Assembly (NCBI GenBank): GCA_030762895.1
Contig: CM061066.1
Location: 14,317,751-14,381,750 of the forward strand
From: Sophora flavescens
Lineage: Eukaryota > Streptophyta > Magnoliopsida > Fabales > Fabaceae
Direction of reading: 5' to 3'
DNA: 64,000 bases
This document shows positions 55,935-64,000 of this stretch, piece by piece. Each line of letters opens with the position of its first letter. Position 1 is the first letter of the stretch. A model generated the notes under the pieces. The model made no database searches and was not told the origin of the DNA. It saw nothing but the letters and a program-made list of their open reading frames with translations. A program made the translations under genes and the position numbers.

Positions 55935-57835
55935 TGTAACATCCTAAAATTCTAATACAACTAATAAAAAAAAAAGGATTATGTTATAAAAAAAAAAAAC
56001 CAAACCCTGCGTGATATATATATATATATATATAGTGGAATAGTAGCAGAAACAAAAGGAAAGGAGCGCAGCGCGGGGGTGGGTTTTTAGCGTTTTCGTC
56101 GGTTCCGGTTCATCTTGCCAGTGTAACCGTAACAACATAGATCCAAGAACGCCACCAAACGGGAGAGGAATTTTTAGGAAAGCACAAATCCCTATCATAC
56201 GTGATTTTTAGAACACATTGGAGGTCTTCGAGAGATGAGTAAAAATAACTTTTCTCACACTTTCATGATACAATCAAATTGAGATTTCTACATGTACTTT
56301 GGCCTGCTATGAAAAATTATTATTTTTAGATTATTGATTTGAGACTCTTAAAATATATTGGTTGTGTTTGAGGAATTAATTTAATAAGCGGATTTTCTTG
56401 AAATTTATAATGAAATAGCTTTATATTAAATTATTGTATTGTGTAAACATCTTTCTTTTAATTGTTTTATGGAAAGACAATTGCCAAAGGAAGTCTCACG
56501 TGAATTCCCGTTTCAATTCCAAGCTTCCCTGAGTCTTATAATTCATAAAATGGAGAATAGGCCCTATGCGTCAAATGCTCCTTTTAAAAGAAATAAAACT
56601 AATCACATGAATTGGAACCACAATTCCTTCTTATGTCCCTGACGCATAGTTTATGTTTGTGGTGCTTTGAATTATTTTAACTGTTATATTATTTGGAATA
56701 TATATATATATATATATATATAATACTTTAGTAATTGTTAACAAATATATTTGGTTGGTATGAGTTATTGTTGATTGACATGCCTATATGTATTTTAAGA
56801 TGTGATAGTGTTGACTTGGCATGACATTATATCATTGTTTGTGATATATGGAATTTGAGAAAATATTTGATAGCCATCTGGGATGACATATTGTATGGTA
56901 CATATGAGTTGGTCATCACCTTCCGGGAAGGGGTGACGGTTGTACATTCTATTCCGGGAATAGGATGAGAGATATCACCATCTGGGATGAGATATCAATT
57001 TATTGAAAATATCCACATCTGGGATGGGATATTAAATACCCCATCCGGGATGGGGAAGGCAGTGGGACGTCATTGTATGGATATGAGCTCATAGACCTTA
57101 GTGGATCTGGGATTCACACCGGTTCTGGGAACCAAAGAGTCAAGTTAAGTGATTCTGGGAATCACCGAGTCATGTTTGTGGAGTTGCATTGTATAGAGTT
57201 TGCATGGTGAATGTGATTAAATGCAATGTGATGTGACCGTTGCTGAGTTTATGAGTTTGTGCTTTAAATGCTTGACATTAATTTTATATATATGTATATA
57301 TAATTATTATTTTGGAGGTTTATTATATTCAATATTTTAAAAATTAGCGGGTACCATAAATGTTTTTCCTAGTTACACACCTACTGAGAACAACACTATT
57401 TGCGAAAATATTTTTAGAACTTGATTTTTATTCACCGGGATTATATCTCATTAAAAGTGTTGTTTTCAGAGCACGATGACGATATCAACAGGGTCAAGAG
57501 GATTGAAGACTTAGCGAATTTACTTATTTATTATCTAGCTTTGTTAGTATTTTATTTTGAATAAGGAGCCGTTTGTGGCTAGACATATTTATTTTATTTT
57601 TAGTTATCGTTGGGTTTATTAGTAGACGCCCGGTTTTGAGGCTTGGGATTTTTATTTGGACATATGGACTTATTATTTATTACTTTGATACATTATTACT
57701 ATTTTATTTAATATGAGACATTGTCCAGACTTATATAATTGATAAAAATTTTATGACTAACATATTTTAATTAAATTTATTAGAGGATTTTTATACAATT
57801 TGTTTTGGGTTACTAATGTAACGAAGGGCGTTACA
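55935..57835 (+). repeat. 5' LTR of Chromo-2 (1901 bp)
   Basis: TGTAACATCC...GGGCGTTACA, with inverted ends TGTAAC/GTTACA. It contains (TA)n microsatellites at about 56014-56034 and 56699-56722, a cluster of ATCTGGGAT/TCCGGGA repeats at about 56875-57060, and a GATTCTGGGAATCAC-type repeat at about 57105-57165. The 3' LTR is not in the window. Confidence 0.87.
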
Positions 57836-57839
57836 TTTA

Positions 57840-57851
57840 TGGTATCAGAGC
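57840..57851 (+). other. Primer binding site of Chromo-2 (tRNA-iMet type)
   Basis: TGGTATCAGAGC, 4 nt after the LTR, matches the initiator-Met complement. Confidence 0.88.
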
Positions 57852-58424
57852 AGTTCAATTATATATCGGACTGTGGTATTGGGGCTTTTTATAAAAAAAA
57901 AAAAAAAAACTTGGGCGCATAGGATGCTTGTTAGAGTTATAGATGCTGCATGCTATTCTTTGGGATATTGGACCTGATCAACCCGGTATTCCATTGGTAG
58001 TGAGCAGATTTATGGCGACTAATAGGCGAGGGATGAATGTTGCACTTGCAGCAGCTTTGGATTGTACGGCCAAAGCTATGCAAGGGCAGACGGAGACTCA
58101 CCGTCAACTGAAAGGGAATGGAGGCCAGTCACTAATGAAGTGGTGGCAACCTAGGACCCTTAGCACGTGGGACTTTCCGAATTCAAGAAGGATAACCCGC
58201 CATCATTCTGAGGCAGCTTAGATCCGAAGGAGGCTGAATTTCTTCTACTTGTTAAGAAGAAAAAAATATATTATATTGTTTGATTCCGGAGCAACGCATT
58301 CCTTGATACACCTTTTATGTGTGAAAATTTGGAGATACCAATCTTTCATTGTCCTTTTATTCATACGTTTCTACTCCTGTAGGGATATTCTTGTTCTTCC
58401 ATTGGGTGTTTAAATTGTTTCCTT
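57852..58424 (+). pseudogene. Chromo-2 gag and protease remnants
   Basis: Gag is largely deleted or scrambled; a 92-codon frame at 57943-58221 shows only weak gag likeness (ATNRRGMNVALAAAL). The retropepsin motif FDSGATHSLI is clear at 58279-58308. The space between primer site and protease is far shorter than a full gag needs. Confidence 0.7.
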
Positions 58425-59428
58425 ATGCGTCAAGACACTCCTTATGACATCAATCTTATTGTTATCTATGTATTGTATGTTATTCTTGGTATTGACTTAT
58501 TGGCATCTAGACTCATTGCCATAAGTATTCTGACAAAAATATCCTTATCTCTTCACATCCAATGTCTAATGATTTTCCCCGTACCCAGTTCTATTGTTTC
58601 TGCTGTTGCTTGTCATAAGTGCTTAGTTGAGGGAGCTCAAGGATGTGTACTCTTATTCTCTGCTAAGATAGAGGCTGACAGTGATGTGACGGCTATACCT
58701 GTGGTGTGTGAGTTCCAGGATGTTTTCCCTAAGGATGTCTCTAGCTTGCCTCCAAATAGGGAAGTTGAGTTTAACATAGATCTAGTGCCAGGGAGTGGAC
58801 CAGTATCGGTAGCGCCTTATAGAATGACACCTTTAGAGTTGAGCGAGCTTAAGAAACCAAGTTATAGGAGATGCTAGGGAAGGGGTTTATTAGGCCTAGT
58901 GTGTCACCCTGGGAGCACCTGTCCTACTGGTGAAAAAGAAGGATGGGACCATAAGTCTATGTGTTGACTATAGGCAGTTGAACAAAGTGACCATCAGGAA
59001 TAAATACCCTTTTGCCTAGGATAGATGACCTCTTAGACTAGCTGAGGAGAGCGTCAATGTTTTCCAAAATAGATCTAAGATCGGGATACCATCAAATTGG
59101 AGTCAAGAATGAGGACATTCCTAAGACAGCCTTTAGGACGAGGTATGGGCACTACGAGTATGTAGCGATGCCCTTTGGAGTGACCAATGCTCCAGCCGTT
59201 TTCATGGACTACATGAATCAGATCTTTAGGCCGTTCTTGGATAGCTTTGTGGTGGTGTTCATAGATGATATTTTGATATACTCTAGGACATCAGAGGATC
59301 ATGAGGAGCATTTGAGGTTAGTGTTGCGGATTCTGAGGGAAGAACAACTGTATGCAAAGCCAGAAAAGTGTGAATTTTGGCTTGATGAGGTGAAGTTTAT
59401 AGGACACACTGTATCTCGAGTGGTGTAG
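58425..59428 (+). pseudogene. Chromo-2 reverse transcriptase
   Basis: The first frame (58425-58877) ends with CEFQDVFPKDVSSLPPNREV and SVAPYRMTPLEL. Broken reading at 58878-59056 shows KKKDGTISLCVDYRQLNKVT. The third frame (59057-59428) gives FSKIDLRSGYHQIGVKNED, TRYGHYEYVAMPFGVTNAP, VVVFIDDILIYSRT (catalytic FIDD) and KPEKCEFWLDEVKFIGH. Two frameshifts or more. Confidence 0.86.
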
Positions 59429-59947
59429 CGGTTGACTCTAGTAAGGTTGATGCGGTTCTTGGATGGGAGCAACCTAAGTCGATGACGAAGTGAGGAGTTT
59501 CCTAGGACCGGCAGGTTACCGCAGGAAGTCCATAGAAGGGTGCTTCGACTAGCCTTACCTCTCACCAAGTTGACTAGGAAAGGAAAATCTTTTGAGTGGG
59601 ATAAGGAATGCGAAGAGAATTTTGAGGAGCTTAAGAGAAGATTGGTGTCATCACGGTCTTAACCATTCTAGATCCTTCAGTTAGTTTTGTGGTATATTGT
59701 GACGCTTCTAAGAATGGTTTAGGTTGTATGTTGATGCAGGAAGGTAGGGTAGTGACTTATGCATCTAGGCAGCTTAGGCCACATGAGGGGAATTACCCTA
59801 CCCATGACCTAGAGCTAGCAATGGTGATTTTTGCCCTTAAGATCGGAGGCATTACCTTTATAGGGCAAGTTTGAAGTTTTTAGTGACCATAAAAGCCTTA
59901 AATATCTATTCGACCAGAAGGAGTTGAACATGAGACAATGAAGGTGG
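59429..59947 (+). pseudogene. Chromo-2 RNase H
   Basis: The frame 59689-59874 shows VYCDASKNGLGCMLMQEGRV, TYASRQLRPHEGNYPTHDLE and LAMVIFALK (D-E residues visible). Flanking pieces in other frames include the RT thumb and the DHKSLKYLFDQKELNMRQ region. Confidence 0.83.
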
Positions 59948-60604
59948 ATGGAGTTCCTTAAGGACTATGACTTCAAGTTGAAGTACCATCCGGGAAAGGC
60001 CAATATGGTGATCGATGCTTTGAGTAGGAGGTCCCTACACGTGTCGAGCTTGGTGGTGCAAGAGCTGAACCTCACGGAAGAATTTGGGGACATGAATCTG
60101 GAGGTGTTGGATGTGTCCTTAAATGTATTAAGTTTGAATCTGAATGGGTTGGAAATTAATAGTGACCTTAGAGATGAGGTTAGGCGGGAACAACTTTTAG
60201 ACCAAGAGCTGCAGTCTCGATTGGGACAAGAGGGTTATGAGTTGTCTATTGATGGGCTAGTGAAGTTTAAGAATGGGATCGTTGTTCCTAAGGAGGGGAG
60301 CCTTAGAGAGAAGATATTAGAGGAAGCTCATAAGGGAAAGTTTACTATACATCCTGGGATAACTAAGATGTACCAAGACCTTAAGAGGATGTATTGGTGG
60401 CCGGGAATGAAAAAGGATGTGGCTAGCTTCGTGGCTAGGTGTCTAGTGTGCCAAAAGGTTAAGATAGAACATCAGAAGCCTTCGGGGTTGTTGCAGTCCT
60501 TAGAGATTCCAGAATGGAAGTGGGAGAGAATTTCTATGGACTTTGTGATGGGGTTACTTAAGACACGTTTGGGCTTATACGCCATTTGGGTGATAGTGGA
60601 TAGG
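59948..60604 (+). pseudogene. Chromo-2 RNase H end and integrase N-terminus, truncated by N2
   Basis: The open frame starts MEFLKDYDFKLKYHPGKANM, DALSRRS. The integrase finger follows with H.H in EEAHKGKFTIHPGITKMY and C..C in ARCLVCQKVK, then ISMDFVMGL (first catalytic D). It ends at WVIVDR where the N2 LTR begins. The frame is intact up to the insertion. Confidence 0.86.
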
Positions 60605-60827
60605 TGATAGTGTGATTTTACATGATGTTTCCTTTACATATTTGCATGCATTTTTCATATAGATTAGACATTCTTTAGTTGATTTTAGTTAGATTTTCCT
60701 TGGAACGGGTGAAGCGGTTTCTTGGTGTTGTTTTGTAGGAATTCAATGTAAAAATGATCAAAAACAGCCATGGTGGAGCTTGGATGAAATAAAGCTTGAA
60801 AAGTGAAGAATATTTGCCAAACAGAGC

Positions 60828-61058
60828 CCATCACGGCCTGGCCGTGATGACCATCACGGCCGTGATCAAGCAGAGCAGAAGGCAAAAGTCAGAGACTGTC
60901 ACGGCCTGCCCGTGATATACATCACGGCCGTGATAGGCTAAAAATTAAAGGTTCGCGTCGCGAACTCCAGCTCGCCTCGCGAGAGCTCAAAAGTTGAGAA
61001 TACGCCCACTCCAGAACGCGTCACGGCCAGCCCGTGATGGCCATCACGGCCGTGACGC
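60828..61058. repeat. U3 palindrome array of N2 LTR
   Basis: Double-dyad units at about 60828, 60897 and 61020, spacers GACC, ATAC and GGCC, plus the CG-rich type TTCGCGTCGCGAA and CTCGCCTCGCGAG at 60950-60984. The array ends about 10 bp before the TATA box at 61069. Confidence 0.9.
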
Positions 61059-61068
61059 GCAACAAACC

Positions 61069-61078
61069 TATAAATAAG
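61069..61078 (+). promoter_or_regulatory. TATA box of N2 LTR
   Basis: TATAAATAAG, same relative place as in N1. Confidence 0.65.
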
Positions 61079-61945
61079 AACGCAGCAGACAGAACAATCG
61101 AGTTTTTGGGGGTCCATTTGGAGGCATTTGGAGGCTGCAGCTGGGCTAGGGTTTCAACCCTAGAAGGGAGCCAAGAGGGGTTGCTTTGAAGAAGAAGGAA
61201 AGCTCACATGGAGCCTCTTCTCTCCTCTTCCTTCCTATTTCTCTGATTTGGTTTTCTTTGTTTTATGAGTAGTTAAATCCCTGTGTTGGGATTAGATGTA
61301 ATCAAACATATGTTTATGTATTTATCTTGACTGATTAATCTATGTTCATGTCTTCATATTAGTGATTATTTTTCTGTGCTTAATGCTTGTTGTGGCTAGC
61401 ACCCCCATGACTTGATTTGTGTTTTGGTATGCAATGGGAACGTTCGTATCATAACCGGAATTGAATTTAATCACCTAGTAAGCCTTGTATCTAGGAATGG
61501 AACTAGGTTTATTAGTAATCGCGTAATCCCTAATCTTAATGCAAATTCATTAATCTAGGACACCTAAGGAATTAGGGTCTATTAGTGGATTTAGGCTCTT
61601 GCCATCCGAGGAATCGGGGTTTGAGTATTTTAGTGGATTGATTTTAATATCTGAAGCATGAATGGGAGGTATCTAGTCCTGATAGTACATGAGTTAGAGG
61701 TTTGGTGAAGTCTAGTCCCAACATATCCTTTCTGCACGCCAAGTGTTTGTCAAAAGTCCCCAAAAAGACAAAAAGATTTTATTTCTTTTCTTTTGTTTGT
61801 TTTGATTTCTCTGTTTAGTCTAGATAGTTGCTGAGTTTGTGAATTGGTACTTGACATCCAATCCCCGTGGATACGATAAACCGGTCTTACCACCGTATTA
61901 CTTGCACGACTGGGTATACTTGCCCAGAATCGTCTAACAAGTTTT

Positions 61946-61964
61946 TGGCGCCGTTGCCGGGGAC
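61946..61964 (+). other. Primer binding site of N2 (tRNA-Asp type)
   Basis: TGGCGCCGTTGCCGGGGAC equals the complement of the 3' end of plant tRNA-Asp, including CCA. It lies 6 nt after the LTR. This primer is known for Athila/Calypso-type Ty3/gypsy elements, and is the main link of the N family to that lineage. Confidence 0.88.
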
Positions 61965-61991
61965 CATGTTACTCCCGCACAAGTTGATTAT

Positions 61992-62504
61992 ATGACGGGA
62001 AGGCTAATATACAACTTCTCCGAGGAGGATTGGGAAACCTTTTGCTCCTATTTGCCACCTCCACCACCATGTATGATTCCCATCGAGCCACAAGAATCAA
62101 CATTTAAGAAAAATCTGGTTGTGGGAATGGATCACAATGAAGATGAAGAGGTGGTGGTAGATGAACAACAACAAGAGGAATTACCTTCCACACATCCTTG
62201 GAGAGGAACAAGTGAGAAGGCGGTGCATTTGGAAAGCACTCCCTCCACCATGCTTGTTGAATTTTCTGCATTAAATAATTATGTTGGCTTGCATGCATGT
62301 GTGGACATTGGTAAGTTAGCCCCTTCCACTTGTATTTCACACTTCCTCTTGAAAATTCCACTTGACCCGAGAGGAAGTGAATTTATAATTGCAAAGGTCA
62401 ATGGATATTTCACCCAATGGCTGGGTGGAATTGAGAATAAAGTTATATTACTGTTGCAATCACCACCCCAATTTCCATTTGATCCGGGAGGAGGATCCAG
62501 GTGA
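61992..62504 (+). CDS. Short ORF of non-autonomous element N2, function unknown
   Basis: A 170-codon frame, the first ATG after the primer site (27 bp on). Residues about 1-35 are LIYNFSEEDWETFCSYLPPP-like. An acidic stretch (DHNEDEEVVVDEQQQEE, about 47-63) follows, then a core shared with N1: YVGLHACVDIGKLAPSTC (about 98-115) and LLKIPLDPRGS. Stop TGA 62502-62504, followed by GCGCTCATTGGGAAGCAACC. No known domain; it may be a reduced gag of an Athila-like element. Because N1 keeps the core with different termini, the core is the part most likely to matter. Confidence 0.55.
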   Translation: MTGRLIYNFSEEDWETFCSYLPPPPPCMIPIEPQESTFKKNLVVGMDHNEDEEVVVDEQQQEELPSTHPWRGTSEKAVHLESTPSTMLVEFSALNNYVGLHACVDIGKLAPSTCISHFLLKIPLDPRGSEFIIAKVNGYFTQWLGGIENKVILLLQSPPQFPFDPGGGSR

Positions 62505-64000
62505 TGCTTTTCAATAAGTCAAGCTAGTGACATTAAAGGAGCGCTCATTGGGAAGCAACCCAATTTTTCTTTTCCTTTTTCATTTTCCTTTCTCTTTAGT
62601 TAGAATTTATTTTGATTTTAAACTCTTGAATAATTTGAGAAGATCAAGAGTTTTCTTTTACTAATAAAATTGCCAAGTGATTCCAGGGTAAGAAGGAAGG
62701 AGGGAAGAGCAAGATGACAAGAAAAAAAGCACCCAATTCTCAGGCAGTTTCTGACTGGAATGTTAACCAACACTTGTTACCGCCTCGGTAAGCCGTTCCA
62801 ATTTTTTTTGTTTTTGTTTTATTTTCTTTTTCTTCTCCTTTCTCCAACTTGATTGTTTACATTGGGGACAATGTAAATTTTTAAGCTTGGGGTAGAGGGG
62901 TATTTTTGCATATGTTCATATTTTGCATTTTTCATGTTGCATTCATATAGTTTTGCATGATAGCTTTGCATGATCACACAATTAGATTGCCCTTGCTTAG
63001 ACTATGAATCCAATTGTGAGAACTAAGTGCCAAATAATTTGTGATAGTGAATTTTTTAACCCAATTTTTTTTCATTCTTGTGATATGGCGGCAAATGAAA
63101 ATGTTTGAGATAATCTTGGATAGTTGATAATTAGCATGTGGTTCTGTGGATTTGTGTTTTTCATTGATTCTGAACTAAAATGTGAGATTTTGAGCCATAA
63201 AGGGGTACTCACTAAATCTACCCCATTCTTTGTGTTAGAGTGTTATTCCTCTTGGGTTGTTATTCTCTAGAACTTGACTTGAAACCATTTTGAAGCTTAA
63301 AAATTTCGAAAACATTTTTGAAAATGATTGAGGCAATAGGTAATTTTCTGGCCTTCTGAGCTTGGAATGATGAAATGCTACCCCTTAGTTGCCCAATTTT
63401 GAGCCTGAAAGAATAAAAATGCTTTTCTTGGTACCTTGAAATTTATTGATAAATAATGTTTGATAAGGGACCTTCTAAAGTATTACAAAAGGGTAAAAAA
63501 GGTAGTTGAAAGTTTGGGAAAAGAATCAAGAAAAAAAAAGTATTCTCTTGAGCTGAAAAATCTCCCCTTCTCCAAATAAAAGAAAAACAAAAGAAAAAGA
63601 AAAATAAATAGAGAAGGGGATGACAAAAAAGAAATGAGAAATAAAAAGAAAAAGAAAGAAAAGAAAGGTGGAAAAATAAATTGAAAACCCAAGAAGGTAT
63701 TTTAGAAGGTGTCATGTTTGCAATGTTTGACATTTGGTTTAGCCTTTTGAAATGTCTTTTTCTTGTTATCCCCACCTAACGATTAATCCCATGGCCACGT
63801 TACAACCAAGTGAAAGACCTCTTGATTCTAAATTGTTTTCATTAATAAAGTAGAGACTTGGTTGATAGTCAAGCCTATGGTAGAGTTCATTCCTTGAGGA
63901 AAATTGAGTGAAATGTCTTATCCCCTAAACACTTGAGTGAGGTAGAAAGAGAGCCAAGCAAACAAACAAGCTTGGGGTGAGCTTCAGGTGAGAAAGAGTG
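62505..64000. other. Non-coding 3' internal region of N2
   Basis: Aligned with 595-2335 of N1: GGCAACC motif, T-rich block, ATTGGGGACAATGT with AAGCTTGGGGTAGAGGGG (62861-62900), and the hairpin 63563-63620. The palindrome array found in N1 is absent. Minus-strand F- and S-rich ORFs (63443-63775) are the complement of the A/G-rich hairpin loop and are not genes. Confidence 0.7.

Larger units (their letters stand above)
55935..60604 (+). mobile_element. Chromo-2: 5' part of a Tekay/Del-like chromovirus
   Basis: LTR (55935-57835), Met-type primer site, degraded gag, protease, RT, RNase H and integrase start, in gypsy order. The large LTR and the INT/RT sequence type suit the Tekay/Del clade. 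The element is cut within integrase by the N2 LTR at 60605; the rest lies outside the window. Confidence 0.87.
60605..61939 (+). repeat. 5' LTR of N2 (1335 bp)
   Basis: TGATAGTGTGATTTTAC...CGTCTAACA. Matches the N1 LTR along its length, with the same order of GGAACGGGT block, palindrome array, TATA and U5. Confidence 0.88.
60605..64000 (+). mobile_element. N2: non-autonomous LTR retrotransposon, 5' part (3' end outside window)
   Basis: 5' LTR 60605-61939, primer site 61946-61964, short ORF 61992-62504, and the non-coding region as in N1 up to the window end. No pol domain appears in over 2 kb after the primer site. In N1 the matching region is followed by the 3' LTR within about 0.3 kb of the point where this window ends, so N2 is probably non-autonomous over its full length. 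It is inserted in Chromo-2 integrase; the likely TSD is ATAGG (60600-60604), its partner unseen. Confidence 0.83.

Overview
This window is a plant nuclear heterochromatin-type region made almost entirely of nested, decayed transposable elements. I find no intact host gene, rRNA, tRNA or CRISPR array. The element types (Ty1/copia, Ty3/gypsy Tat and chromovirus lineages, LINE, TRIM, hAT, Mutator-like MITE, a Helitron terminus) and the antisense plant-mobile-domain gene in a Tat element show a flowering plant. The TRIM and MITE types and the fragment of an alpha-SNAP gene fit a legume; that last step is inference.

Layout. 1-3727: the 3' part of a non-autonomous LTR element (N1). 3728-5061 and 20188-~20460: a broken L1-type LINE that holds a TRIM (4575-4977, TSD GTAAT) and Copia-I (5062-20182, TSD TATTG). 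Copia-I holds a solo LTR (8135-9495, TSD AGCAG) and the minus-strand Copia-II (9885-19123, TSD TGAAG). Copia-II holds a non-autonomous hAT element (14059-14856, TSD CTGCTAAT). 20460-22400: AT-rich DNA with a MITE (21843-22076) and a Helitron 3' end (22092). 22402-39241: pieces of an alpha-SNAP pseudogene split by a minus-strand Tat-lineage element (Tat-A, 22994-38897, TSD CATAG). Tat-A carries an antisense, intron-bearing plant-mobile-domain gene at 24550-28234.

39968-51992: Copia-III, holding a 5' fragment of a second Tat element (Tat-B, 40183-44593) fused to the 3' half of a Reina-like chromovirus (Chromo-1, 44594-48130). Chromo-1 is itself split by a solo LTR (44762-46393, TSD CATTA). Copia-III has a 766-bp tandem duplication in its integrase region. 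51993-55934: AT-rich DNA, most of it resembling a minus-strand chromovirus LTR. 55935-60604: the 5' LTR and gag-pol remains of a Tekay/Del-like chromovirus (Chromo-2), cut by a second copy of the non-autonomous element (N2, 60605-64000 and beyond), which has a perfect tRNA-Asp-type primer binding site.

The most unusual signal is a GC-rich palindrome array. Its unit is a long dyad (ATCACGGC..GCCGTGAT), about 4 nt, then a short dyad (ATCACGGCCGTGAT). Arrays sit just upstream of the TATA box in LTRs of the N family, recur in the solo LTRs at 8135 and 44762, and appear once in the internal region of N1. They look like a mobile U3 regulatory module. All coding elements here are damaged by stops, frameshifts, deletions or insertions, so the genes do not form a working pathway.
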